Positions 13,417 to 24,955 of a DNA stretch of 64,000 nt are shown here, piece after piece. Position numbers and translations under genes: made by a program. The notes below the pieces were generated by a model. It was not told where the DNA came from, ran no database searches, and saw only the letters and a program-made list of their open reading frames with translations. Origin of the DNA: Omphiscola glabra (Eukaryota > Mollusca > Gastropoda > Lymnaeidae); assembly GCA_964017045.1 (NCBI GenBank), contig OZ024795.1:52801350-52865349 (forward strand), given 5' to 3'. Positions within the stretch are counted from its first letter, which is position 1. The number at the start of each line of letters is the position of its first letter.

Positions 13417-13662
13417 TTAGACAGCAACTGAGCATTCGTAGATTCCTTGACTGATCTGTTTAAAGTATGCATGCATAAGCGGCCCATCCATCTGATACAA
13501 TACGTTAGTCTGGAAGGATATCTCTCTCTCTAGTCTCTTGCACTCCTGTAACGTGACCGCACATCGATCTGGCTCTACAACAAGAGAACAGCCCATTCTC
13601 TCTCTTTTTGCCACAGGTAACCTAAGACGAACTCTCTCCATAGTACTATTTATGGATATCAA
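13417..13662 (-). CDS. Unidentified short ORF between two transposons
   Basis: An 81-codon minus-strand frame in a locally less AT-rich patch (13233-13728) between two TAGGTACTT elements. An internal ATG at codon 8 starts MERVRLRLPVAKRERMG. The protein is charged at its N-terminus (RLRLPVAKRER) and contains a short amphipathic segment around QECKRLEREI. I do not recognise a family. It could be a short single-exon gene, an exon of a longer gene, or a piece of a transposable element. Composition and codon use look more coding-like than the surroundings, but there is no splice, promoter or homology evidence. Confidence 0.3.
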   Translation of the reverse strand: MISINSTMERVRLRLPVAKRERMGCSLVVEPDRCAVTLQECKRLEREISFQTNVLYQMDGPLMHAYFKQISQGIYECSVAV

Positions 13663-13728
13663 TTAAAGAATAACCGTTCAATAGCACTTCAAGTTCAAGA
13701 AGTGATAGATTACGCATTTTATATAAAA

Positions 13729-14745
13729 TAGGTACTTTGGTAAAAAATTCAACAATTTTTGTAAAATAAACCAATGGCATAGTTGAATAGAGCAAATTTT
13801 TAACAGAATTATAACACCAAAATCATATTTTTAGCTGTTGTAGTTTTAAAGTTATGAATTTTTAAAGTACGACTTAGTTTGTCATTTTTTAACATGGACA
13901 GCATCGCCACATTCTGTGACCCAATTCTGCTGTTCGCGTCACGAGCTAAATAACTCTCGTTTTAATGATAATTTTATACGACTTTAATTTTCAGAACTAA
14001 TGCTGTATTAAAAAATAATGTTATACAATTATAATTTATCTAACTATGCACTTTATTTACCAGTAAATTTAATATAATGTATTAATATAAGGCTTTTCTG
14101 TTTACCAAATCTACAGCGTCCATTATACCACTATAAGCCAAGCTATATAGTCTATATATATAAGGCAATGCATCCCCTAAAATACTGTTTGGTATCTACT
14201 TATTTTGAACTTTCAACTTTGGCACATGACGAATTAATTAAAACTTTCTCTGACCAATGGTTGAATAGTTTTGCACACGGCGTCTTCCGCCATTTAAAAG
14301 GGGGCGTGATCACTAATCCAAAATGGCCTGGGCGACCTGTGCATAATGAGGTCAACGTTGGAGAGAATAGAGAAAATGTGACTTGAGCTAGCGCAATGAA
14401 ATTTTGCACACATATACTTCAATATATTATGCAGATCTACATTTAATATGAAAAACCTACCCTGAATATTTAGACCGAATTTTTTAATGCAAAGATGCCT
14501 TATATTAACATATGATTTTCCTCACTTAAAGTTGTTTTAATGAAAAAAATAACTTAATAGGAATGTAGGTCAACATTTCTCCTAACGTGAATGGGCGGAG
14601 TTTGACCTTAATTATGGACCAGAAGGACGCCTGATTTATTCTAATTACATGCACATAAAAAATTAAAAACTCGGATTTCATTGCGCCGACCTCCATTTCC
14701 GATACAAATTTTATAGGAGTGTCCCTTGCTTCGGCGAAGTACCTA
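13729..14745 (+). mobile_element. Short relative of the TAGGTACTT transposon, copy 4
   Basis: Begins TAGGTACTTTGGTAAAAAA and ends ...TTCGGCGAAGTACCTA, so the terminal inverted repeat is TAGGTACTT. The flanks are ATATAAAA on both sides (13721-13728 and 14746-14753), an 8-bp match, although AT-rich sequence makes chance agreement easier. The interior shares only the general left-end layout with copies 1-3 (ACACCAAAATCAT... then AAAGTTATGAATTTTT), so it is a diverged subfamily. At 1,017 bp it has no transposase-like frame; the short frames inside it look spurious. Confidence 0.65.
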
Positions 14746-17027
14746 ATATAAAAATATTTTGGAAAATGGTGGTTTAACTTCATGGCGAAAATTAATATCA
14801 ATACCATTTCTACAGTAAAATCTTTTAAGTCTTGTTTTAAAATACCAGGTATAATTTATTATCATGTATTTACCTTTCAGTTTCAGTTCTTTTTTATTCT
14901 TCAGTCATGATTGTACTGTAGTAGCTAGACTTGAGACCTTGAGTCTTGACTTGAGCAAAATTATTAAGCTCATGTTAAACGGGTATACTCTTCATTCCAT
15001 TGATTCTGGATTGGTAATGGGTGCAATCTGACACGTCACCATTGCTCTATACTTATTCCAAAGAAAGGTCTGATATTTCCATTTTTCAGTCATTAATTCT
15101 GGACTAATCGCCATTCAAATAAATTGTACACTGGCCTAACTAAACTGAAGTTTTTTCTGAGACCGGATATCATGTTACTTTAAATTAATATTAATAGTCT
15201 ATTTATACTACAAATGTATGCTGGGTAAAATATAAATTCAATGTAGTCCAATCGTAATTTAAATGCATGATTTTAAGCTTAAGTGTGCATAAGATTTTTT
15301 TTCATATTGTTAAATTGATCTTACTTGTTTGATTTTTTTTATAAGCTCTGGAGAGACTGGACTGAACACAAACCATCACTATTTTAATTGATTTTTACCC
15401 GATCAAGACAATCATCACACTCACACATTTTTAAAAGAAATTTGTTTAATTAGACATTATTTAATCCCCTCCCCCCAACCAAAGTTCGTGTTTCACCACA
15501 CCCCAGTCAGTGTAAAAAATAAAGTTCTCGCCTAGATCATAACTTACAAAATGACGAGAGCGGGCCGAATAATAATTCTATATGTACAATAAGAAGAGGC
15601 CGAGAAGCGATAGTATTTTTCTGGGAATATTCAGCCAACAACAATATAAAACATCATTATTTTTGTGGCAATATATATAATATATTTGTCGTTTGAATAC
15701 GTGTAATGTCATTATAATATAATCATAATATATATTCATTGCATATGCCTTTAACATTTATTCCATATTAAGGTTTATTATAATATATACTGTTGTTAAC
15801 TTTCTTTTTATTGCCTTTTTTATATTTCCACTGGTTTTTTTAATCGCACTATTGCATGCTGTTAGTTAAAATTAAATGGTTGAATAAAAAGGAATTTAAT
15901 TAAATAAACTTGTTTATCTTAATTTATTTTAAATCGAACGATAGAGCCTCTAACTCTATACATTGTATGGTTACATCTTGATGTTATAATGCTGCCTGGC
16001 CAATTTTAAATATTCTCTTTTTCGGAAATTAAAGAAATATATGTATCAAAGCTAATTGCTTTAGACATCACCAAGGATTTGAAATTGTTATCTCAAGTTG
16101 CTACCGGTATATTAATTTAATGCTTTTGCGTGTGTGTGTGTGGGGGGAGGGGTGTTTTTGGAGTGGGTGGGACTTAGAAAACTAATCAGATCTTGTTGAA
16201 TAGTGAGACAATGACTTTGCATAAATCATGTTTATTTAAAAAACTTGATATGCTTGGCTAATTACAAGATTTTAAACAATTGAATAATTCAATGGGAAAT
16301 AATTGCATAAGTTAATTAATGGTAAATGGGAGAATTCCAAATATTTGTTTACAGATGAAGACATAAATATAAGTATATAAATTTACATGTGTATGTAAGA
16401 CTCAAATATATTTGATTTTATCTTACCATGCATATAATAATAAAGTTCAAGTTGATATAATATTTTTATCTTTAAGTTTGAATAATGTGGGTGTGTTAAA
16501 AATATTCCTCGAGTAGAAAAAGGCATTTCATGTGAAAAATATATTCCGCGACTTATTGATATTAATAGTCGAAATAATCCTGGCGTGTAAGTCTATAATT
16601 ATTAATTATCAAAGTGACTGAAACAAAATTATCCCTTTCACTTTCAACCATGTGAAACTTTATGGTCAAAGGGATGCTATCGTGTATTTTCTTGAAATCT
16701 CTTAAGCTAACAACAGTTATCCCCTATTTTTTTTCATTTTTCTAGCTCTAATTTTTTCCGTAGAGCTATTTCCCTTTGACAGTGAATTTACGGTATCTTA
16801 AAAAAAAAAAAAATAACATTTCCTTGGCTATCTCTCTTTAACTACATGTTGAAAAATAAACAAACTTTTGTTTCTCGATACTTTAAATCAGTGTTAAAAA
16901 CTATTAAGCTTGTTAATACCTAACTTACATAAATTACTCTTTATAAAATTTTAAGTTATATTTTATTCTAATTCCAACCACCCGTCCGTTAAGCTCACTT
17001 TTCGGCTGATTCTGAGTTGTTTATCCA
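14746..17027. other. AT-rich intergenic DNA
   Basis: I see no supportable gene, RNA or bounded repeat here. The stretch holds short TA- and A-rich tracts, a TG run near 16130 and a GGGG-rich patch near 16141-16170. Confidence 0.5.
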
Positions 17028-17290
17028 TGACGTCATTTGCGTGGATTCACTCCCCTTAATAGAGTTACATTTTCATTAATATGACGGTGGCAAATTTTTA
17101 TTGATTTTTATTGGTTGATTAATTATAATTTTTAAAATTTCATTGGTTGGCCTATTAAATTTGTTAATAAGCGCCGCTTGCCATTTTTTAAGATAATCTT
17201 AGAGGTTGACCACGCTGTGTTTCATTAATTTTTGGATATTCTTTTCGTTGGAACCTGAAATAAAGTGTGTAAAAGTGTATTCCATGAAAA
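17028..17290 (+). promoter_or_regulatory. Candidate promoter: CRE plus two inverted CCAAT boxes
   Basis: A full palindromic CRE, TGACGTCA, is at 17028-17035. Two ATTGGTTG elements (inverted CCAAT boxes) follow at 17110 and 17142. A consensus splice donor (AT|GTAAGT, exon end 17291) and an acceptor (CTTTTCAG, about 17369-17376) follow, which would place the 23-bp minisatellite in a second exon. Joined in phase, only a frame of about 28 codons results, so if transcribed this is more likely a non-coding RNA. Motif matches of this kind also occur by chance. Confidence 0.3.
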
Positions 17291-17437
17291 TGTAAGTTGG
17301 GTTTTCATTACTTCTTTATTTTATAATTAATTTTGGCCACTTTTCTTTGTTTTTTTTTAATTTTACTACTTTTCAGGGTCAAAACCCAGTGCCACGTTAG
17401 GCTAAGGAGAGTGTCAAGGAGAACGCTGGTTCCGATA

Positions 17438-17645
17438 GGGTCAAAACCCTGTTAGGGAGAGGGTCAAAACCCTGTTAGGGAGAGGGTCAAAACCCTGTTA
17501 TGGAGAGGGTCAAAACCCTGTTAGGGAGAGGGTCAAAACCCTGTTAGGGAGAGGGTCGAAACCCTGTTAGGGAGAGGGTCAAGACCCTGTTAGGGTGAGG
17601 GTCAAAACCCTGTTAGGGAGAGGGTCAAAACCCTGTTAGGTTGGA
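17438..17645. repeat. 23-bp minisatellite with telomere-like palindromic core
   Basis: Nine copies start at 17438, 17461, 17484, 17507, 17530, 17553, 17576, 17599 and 17622, exactly 23 bp apart. Each contains AACCCTGTTAGGG, that is AACCCT facing TTAGGG, the animal telomere hexamer in both orientations. The unit is GGGTCAAAACCCTGTTAGGG plus AGA. Degenerate GTTAGG/TTAGGG motifs continue to about 17672. Confidence 0.95.
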
Positions 17646-17753
17646 ATTTAGGGTTCAGGTTAGGGTGAGGGATAGATTTAGATCATTTTTTTTATTTTTA
17701 AAAACTTTTTATTCGTAATTTTAGCAAAAACATGAGTTATTTTATATTTCCAC

Positions 17754-17825
17754 GGCCGCCATCTTGGTTGTCCCGACCCGTGAACACGTAAAAGTTCGCG
17801 GGTCGGGGCAACCAAGATGGCGGCC
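17754..17825. repeat. 32-bp-arm inverted repeat carrying YY1-like sites
   Basis: The left arm (17754-17785) begins GGCCGCCATCTTGGTTG. The right arm (17794-17825) is its reverse complement with two mismatches, and an 8-nt spacer separates them. Each arm contains CAAGATGGCGGC, matching the YY1 core AAGATGGCGGC, so the two sites face in opposite directions. The arms are GC-rich in an AT-rich setting. The arms could form a stable hairpin or cruciform, or be the ends of a very short palindromic transposon. Confidence 0.85.
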
Positions 17826-19731
17826 ATGGTAAAAGACGCGGATAGATCTCTCATAATTTACCCAATTTTCTTTGGTTTTTTGTGTTTGTTTTTTTTTTGC
17901 TTTTAACTGGATATAAACAAAGTAGTGTAATTAGTCTGGAGTTGAATTTTGTATGCAGAGCTATTTCCATTTGACCGTAAAATTTCAATTGCTCCACAAT
18001 TTAAATTTCTCAGTCATCCCTCTAGTTCTAGACCATAATTTTGTATTTATCGGAAAATTAATACAACGCTGCATATATATCATATGGAAGTTGACCAGGG
18101 GGAACCGACGTGACGGTGGAAGACATCGCCGGCCTAACCGCTTTCCCAAAACAGCCGACCATTCATAATAATAGCAACATTCATAAATAATGATAAATAT
18201 TTTAAGCCTAAAAACTACCAACTAGTAGTCTAAGTCTCCACACATCTTAAACTTAATTTTAGTTATTTTACATATATAGGCTTATTAAACTTGTCTAAAC
18301 CCACCACTGGTTTTAAAGAAATATCGGACACATATAATTAAATAAAGTTATAAAATAAATACATGTATTTACATCCAATTAGGCAGCCTGCATAACATAT
18401 TTTTAAGATAAAAGAGTTCTCTTTGATTTACCACAATATCGACGTGAAAGACAAAAGATTCATGCAAATGTACTTTTTATTTATCTCGTAAAATTTGTTA
18501 AATTGTTGTATTCCAACAAAAACATGGTATTTCACTTTAAAAAATACTTTGGTAAATATAGTTCCATGATGTAAATAAAAATGAAGGTTCTAACTTATTT
18601 CACTAGAAATAATTAATCTCGCTAAAATAAGGGTTATTTTAATTATTTTAAAGATTTTTAACAAATTAAAGGCTAATTTGCTTCTGTGGTACCTCGATTT
18701 CATGGCCTTGTGAGACATCGCGGTACCAGTAGCGCCAAATTACCAAGGGACGAAATACTGCACTGGTCTGAAAGTGAGTTGACAGATAGAAAAAGGAATA
18801 CACTTATTTGATAATATACAGTACTCAGTACAGGGGTGTAGGCGAGGGTGCTGTCCTCCTCAGATGACACTTTTTTAATTTATAACAGAGTTATCCCAAA
18901 ATAATTCACGAAAAAAAATCATAACTTTCTTTAGAATTGACCTACAAACATAAATTTGGTATCAATCTTTTGCATTTTTCAGGCCCTATCTAACCAACTA
19001 GCTCTTAAACTTAAAGCTATAACTTCATTTTGAAAATTTTACCCAAGTCAAGTACCTATATTTATATTATAAGGGTTGGCATTTTCTGCCAACTACAGAG
19101 GTTTTTTTCGAAAGGGGGCACCAAAATTGTTGGCATTACCTGCCTAGAGACTAGAGAAGCCACAGATAATGATAGAATATTCACGTTATTATTTATTAAT
19201 ACTATACTATACTATTAATATTAATGGTGGTGGGTGGATAATCGAATACTCCCACAGAAAGGTTGCCTTTTAGTATTAAGTAAGTTAGTTAAGTTACTGA
19301 TTAGATAGAATTAGAATGCAATATTATTCTTACCTCATACTCATACATCCATCTATGGTCATGGGCATAGGTTGCTTCCACTGGTTGGACAGTGATTGAG
19401 ATTGGGCTAGGGCTAAGTTTTAAAAAAAATCAATTCTCATTCTCCAATCAATTGGGCTGACGGCTAAGGCATAATTAATGGTATTATAAAGAACTTTTTA
19501 TTTATAACGATAGTTCATTTTGATTCTGGCTTTAGTGAATTATTAGGAAGTGTTATGACAAAAATGTAATTATAAATATCAAATTATCAACTTAAATTAG
19601 TAAAGCTTTTATAATTAATAATTTTCTCCTTTAGGTCTGAAGAGCAGTAATTAATTGATGTCTAGGAAAACGCACTTTTTTTAACTTTTGAAGACCTAAC
19701 CATATTATCTTTGCTTTGTTGGAACAGAAAA
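17826..19731. other. Intergenic DNA upstream of the PTCD1-like gene
   Basis: No gene is supported. A reversed, diverged TAGGTACTT-element end lies at about 18890-19057 (separate entry). The rest is AT-rich, with pyrimidine tracts before the PTCD1 start codon that could be promoter or 5' UTR. The sequence GGAACAG directly before AAAAATGG is compatible with a 5' UTR splice acceptor, but I could not place an upstream exon. Confidence 0.4.
18890..19057 (-). mobile_element. Fragment of a diverged TAGGTACTT element, reverse orientation
   Basis: Read on the minus strand it starts TAGGTACTTGACTTGGG and then follows the same layout as the left ends of copies 1-4: a GAAGTTATAGCTTT segment, GATACCAAATTTATG, and AGTTATGATTTTTTTTCGTGAA. 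The opposite end is not identifiable, so it is truncated or too diverged to delimit. Confidence 0.45.
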
Positions 19732-22700
19732 ATGGCAACATATGTTTCACTACTCAGCATGGCTCATGTACAGTTATTAATGTTATCCCGAAGGCATAAT
19801 ATCTTCACATTTAACAGGAAAATATTGTATTTTCACCTAAATGTGTTGAGTTCAAAATTCTCTACGAGCCAACTGTCTTTGGAAAAAAATCAATCTACAA
19901 ATTTTAAAAAGAATCCACAGAAAATGTTAAATTCTGCCAAGCAGACAGAGTTGTTAGGGGATAAAAACCCAGCGTTGATCACATCAAAGTCAAATAATAC
20001 TGAAATCTCAAATGATTCTTCTGAGCCAATAAAGTCCTTCAATGTCAGAAATAATAAAAAGTATTCAACATCGGAGTATTTTAAACAGACATGGCTGAGC
20101 CATATATCTACTACGCCTATTGCACAAGATGATGCAGTAAAAGTCCATGGACAACAAAATTTGCTGTCTGCTGATGTTTTTGGCACGCTGGCAACAGAGT
20201 CATCAAAGATGGATTTAAGAGACCCTAATGAAAGGTAGATGTACTCATTTTTTACTGTGATCATAAAAAGAAAAAAACTCAATGAGAAACCCTGTGTGTT
20301 TTCATAAAATGTGGATAAATGTGCACCTTTCTTTTTTAAGAACTAAGTTTTCCTGCCATATAAGTTTTATCTTTAGCGTACATCTCAACTTGCATGGAAT
20401 AGCCACAGTTTGTGTTCATAATATTTATTTTATAAGCATGTGGTACCTTAATTTCAAAATGGTTAAGTTTTAAATTAAAATGAAACTAAAAAGCTGATTT
20501 GTTATACTATACTTCAAGCAATAGCTCAGTTTGAAGTCGCCTCCAGTGTGCACGCTGTCTAAAATGTCTGAAACAATTACTATAACTTAACAATACCATA
20601 AACTAAAAGAGGTCTTTTGACTAACTCCATATTGTGCCACCATCATAAATTTAAAGAATATTAGTATAGATTTAATTGGCGCTGATTTAATTGTTCTCTT
20701 TATTGTTTTTATTTGTAAAATCAATTTTAAAGCACTGAAATATTTCTTTTAGATTAGAAGAAGCTTTACCAGAGGATAAGGATGAACCCAGGGATCATAG
20801 ATTAGATATTCCTCTAACTAGAGACGGCAGAATAGGAAAGAACGCTTTCTACTACACCAGGAAAATGTCTATTTTAGGTCGGGAAGGCAAGGTGGGAAAT
20901 TTTACTTAAACAGATACCGGTATCCACTTTATATTATTTCAAATTAATTTTTTTATAATTGTAACATAGCCTCTAACGTAATAACTTACTAATAACAACC
21001 AAGTAGATGTTTTAAAAAACTAATTGCTTATTCAAGACATCTGCTTTAATGTTAATTTCTTTATATTATTATGTTTTACTTAATGATAATCCTAATACAG
21101 GACGAGTGAATGAGTTGATTCAATTTCTTATAATTTTTATTTTTAGATCAAAGAAGCTATTTCCATGTTTGAAGATATAATGATGCTTAGGGACAGAGTT
21201 ATGCCCAATAAACGAACTTTCATCATTTTGATTGGTATTTTGGGCAGAGTGGGATACACCAAAAAAGCTTTTGAATTATATTCAAAGGTAAGAATAATAA
21301 AAACATCACAACACCTATGAGTTAGTCTGTTAAAAATCTGATTCTTATTATTAAGTTTATGTTTTAGCTTAAGCATAATTATTTTTTTTTAAATAAAAAT
21401 TTTATGTATCTAAATTTAACTTTAAACTGAAATATTAACCTTATTATGAACTTGAATGGCAATGTTAGCCAGTTCCTACAGAATAATATGAAGATAAACT
21501 TAAACAACATCTATTAGGGTTATAAATAGATTGCCTTAGGTTATCAATCTTATGTTTGCATACAATAATATAAAACAAATATTAATGGATCAAGATTTTT
21601 ATAATTCTTTCTCCTCTTGAGTGTAGATGAAACACTTGGGCCTTGACCCAGAGGATCACATCTATACAAGTCTATTCAACGCCTGTGCAAACTCCCCATA
21701 CCCAGCCGATGGTTTGCGGAAAGCCCAAGATCTTCTCCACTATTTGCAAGATGAAGGAATCAAACCTAACCTCTTCACAATTAAAGCTGCCATGAAGGCG
21801 TTCGCCTTGTGTGGAGATTTTCCTATGGCATTTACATTAATGGACAGAGCCTCCACTTGGGCAAGGCTGGACTCTGACTGTTTTAATCACCTTCTAATTG
21901 CGTGTGCAGCAGACAAGCAAAAGGGCTTCCTAAGGGCATTACAGGTTTAATCATTTTCTTGATATAGATTGATTTACTAGGCTAATTAAAATACTCTCTA
22001 TGCTTTTCTAAAATATAATTAATTTTTTTTTTTTTTACAAACAATAGCATTCATAATTAGTGATCAATGCATGAAATTTATTTGGAACAATAAAATGAGA
22101 ATAGTGTGAAAAATATAAATATTTGGATATTTCTGTAATAAATAATGGCTAGTGCACTTCAGACTTAATACCTCAACTATTCAAGCCGCTTAAAATCATT
22201 ACCCATTTTTGTGGTTAGTCTTTAGACATTTCCTTTTTTTTCTCCTTCCATTTCCTCCAGGTCTGGCAAAAGCTAAATGTTTACAGAGTTAAACCAGTCA
22301 CGAACACATATAATCTGTTAATAAGATGTGCTAGGGACTGTGGTATTGGGGACCCAACAACTTTCGCCAAGTCTCTTGGTCTAAGTTTACCAGATGTCAG
22401 TTTAATCGGCGACGCATGCATCCTCGGTGACGGAGCTGAAATGAAATCCTGGAGGGACAAGACCCTCCAACCTCAGAAAATAAGTCGTTTGACGGCCGGG
22501 TCTTCAAAACCTCAGCCAAAGACAGGGTCGAATGCCAATAAAAAAGAAATGGTTAAACTCACCAAAGATGATGATCAACACACTGTGGTTGTGTCTCTTA
22601 GCAACAATAACATTTCTGAAAATATTATTGTCATGGACTGGAGAGAATTGACTTTAGCGACACAGCCTGAGGAAATCCATAAATCATGTGAAAGTTCAAA

Positions 22701-24597
22701 GCCAGACGCGACAAGTCAGTTGTATGCAAAAGTTCTAACCACAGAAAGTACAGATAATGCTCTGCAAGAAGGTGTGTCAAGGAAAGTATCGATTAAAGAA
22801 TTGAGAAACCCTCAAGGTCGCTTAGCAGTGCTTGGAGGCTTGGAAAAGCTTGTCACACACATGAATGAAGTTGGCGCCCCACCAGATGTGAAAACATTTG
22901 CTCAAATTCTGGCGTGTTTGCCCGATGACGAAGTCAGCGAGTTTGAACTATTGACCTGCATGACAGCCAATGGAATTACACCAGATACAGATCTGTTGAA
23001 TGATATCATGATGCGACGAAACAAGAGACACAAAAGTGATACTGTAATGGTTAGTTCTCAGCCTCAGCGATTTTATTTTTGAATGCTTGTTTGCTTGAGA
23101 AAGTTCAGAAATATGTTGGCAAACACGAACACAAACTTGGCTTCTGTCCAAACTTTACCATAGTATCTGAAAATTTTAGATAAAATTGTAATTAGATAAT
23201 ATGTAAAAAATATGCAGTAAAAAAGCATAGGATAGTTTCTTTCAACCTGTTGTTAGATGATTATATTTTTACCTCAAACTATAGACATTAAGGATTCAAA
23301 AAGCATGATTTTTTTTGTTTACTTAAAATGTGTGCCACTTATATCAAGTGATAATAATGATGTATGTGATATACATTTATACCAGCTGTGATCAAATTCT
23401 AATAATAGGTCTGTTTTAGTTATATTTAAAGCTTTTGTAATTCATGCACGCAAGATGACCTTTAGCTGCAGAATGTTATTTTCTTACAGGCACTTCTGCC
23501 AGTCATGTCCAAACTAAAACTGACTCCTAACATGAGGACCTATGCTGCCCTGGCACTTGCATGCCATAAAGAAAGTCAAGCTCACAAGCTTATTGAGGAC
23601 ATGAGGGTATTTCAATCTTTACTTGTAATCCCATCTGAGCCACACATTAATAATCCGTTGTTGGTCATTAAGTTAATGTGTGTAGTGATAATTCTTCAAG
23701 TAATTATTATTGATTTTCATGACAATCAATTTATTTGACTTAAAATTGTAAGCCTCTGGATAACCTGCACTGAAGGTCCATACTATTATTAATGTATCTA
23801 TACTATAAAAGTAATATCTTCAATATCTATGCACAGTATTCCAAATGCGATTTTTTTTAAATATGTGAATTGATCTATAAGTATAAGTTAACACCCACAT
23901 TTTTCAGGCAGCCAACCTCGAACCTAATGCAGAGATAATGACCCACTTCATTTACATTTCACGCATCAATTATGTTTACAAACTTCACATGCTGAAAACT
24001 TTGGACAAGCTTTGTTTGAAACCTGTCAAGGAGACCATTGCGACCATTGAGAAGTCAATAGATGTGACCAAAAGGAAGATAATAGAAGCGGTAAGTTGTC
24101 AGAATGTTAGTAAAATATTTGGACACTGTCTTTCCATATGCTTCTCAGAATTTTTTAAAATTGAATTTGTTTAAGATGGAATGCATCACTATATTCTATA
24201 AATATGGAAAATTCTTGTCGCACAATTCAATGAAATGCTCTATACTTGTATGTCTCTTTGAAATTCTTTTACCATCCATGGGAAATTTTACAAGCTGACT
24301 TAAATGTTTGAGAAGTCCAGCGTCAATAATTGTAGAAGTTACTTTTAACTAATTCTCATGTTTAAAATCCTACAATTGGTAGATGAATTCTTCAGATTAT
24401 AGACACAAAGGTTATTTCATTTTTCTTTACAGGAAAAAAGTAAAGACAAAACCAGCTTTTATTTATCGGAGCCTTTTCAGCGCAGCTTCCAGAACTTTCT
24501 AAATTTTTATCGGGTTTGGTTATTGCATACAGAAATGAGAAAATCAAAAGACCCATGGGAAGGTTTTGAAACGTCACGAACTGACCCACAGAGCTAA
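19732..24597 (+). CDS. PTCD1: PTCD1-like mitochondrial pentatricopeptide repeat protein
   Basis: Eight exons: 19732-20234, 20753-20891, 21147-21287, 21627-21944, 22261-23049, 23490-23606, 23908-24090, 24433-24597. All junctions are GT...AG, and the product is 784 residues. The ATG at 19732 has a strong context (AAAATGG); an upstream in-frame TTG is not a start. Residues 1-45 are basic and hydroxylated, ending SSKFSTSQ, as in a mitochondrial presequence. PPR helices run from about residue 205 to 400 (for example NKRTFIILIGILGRVGYTKK, then DHIYTSLFNACANSPY), followed by KQKGFLRALQVWQ, which matches a characteristic PTCD1 segment. A low-complexity linker (about 430-560) precedes further PPR-like helices (MSKLKLTPNMRTYAALALAC) and a C-terminal FLNFYRVWL segment resembling the human C-terminus. 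PTCD1 proteins act in mitochondrial tRNA/rRNA metabolism. Length is near the human protein's (about 700). AATAAA at 24691 is a plausible polyadenylation signal. Confidence 0.93.
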
Positions 24598-24690
24598 GCT
24601 GAGAAACAAAGTTTGTGAAATTCAATTTACTCAGACCATTGGATGATTTCAACCTGTTCTGTTCATTTTATTTTTGAAAGTGATGATTAA

Positions 24691-24696
24691 AATAAA
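24691..24696 (+). terminator. Polyadenylation signal for the PTCD1-like gene
   Basis: AATAAA lies 94 nt after the stop codon and just before the minisatellite that begins near 24714. No downstream GU-rich element was scored. Confidence 0.5.
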
Positions 24697-24713
24697 ATGT
24701 ATCAATGTGTTTA

Positions 24714-24955
24714 TGAGTGTCATGGTTGTCAAATCCATTGTATCAGAACAAAAGTGAGTGTCATAGTTGTCAAAATGCACACAAGTGAGTGTCATGGTTG
24801 TCAACTGCATTGTATCAGAACACAAGTGAGTGTCATAGTTAACAACTGCATTGTATCTCAGCAAAAGTGAGTGTCATGGTTGTCAAAATGCATTGTATAA
24901 GAACAAAAGAGAGTGTCATGGTTGTCAAAATGCATTGTATCAGAACAATAAGTTA
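24714..24955. repeat. About 41-bp minisatellite, six copies
   Basis: Degenerate tandem copies of GAGTGTCATGGTTGTCAAAA followed by TGCATTGTATCAGAACAAAAGT. One copy is shortened near 24770. It lies just past the PTCD1-like 3' end. Confidence 0.85.

Noticed and set aside
19711..19731. Extended PTCD1 start seven codons upstream
   Set aside because: The codon at 19711 is TTG; the first ATG in frame is 19732, with a strong context.
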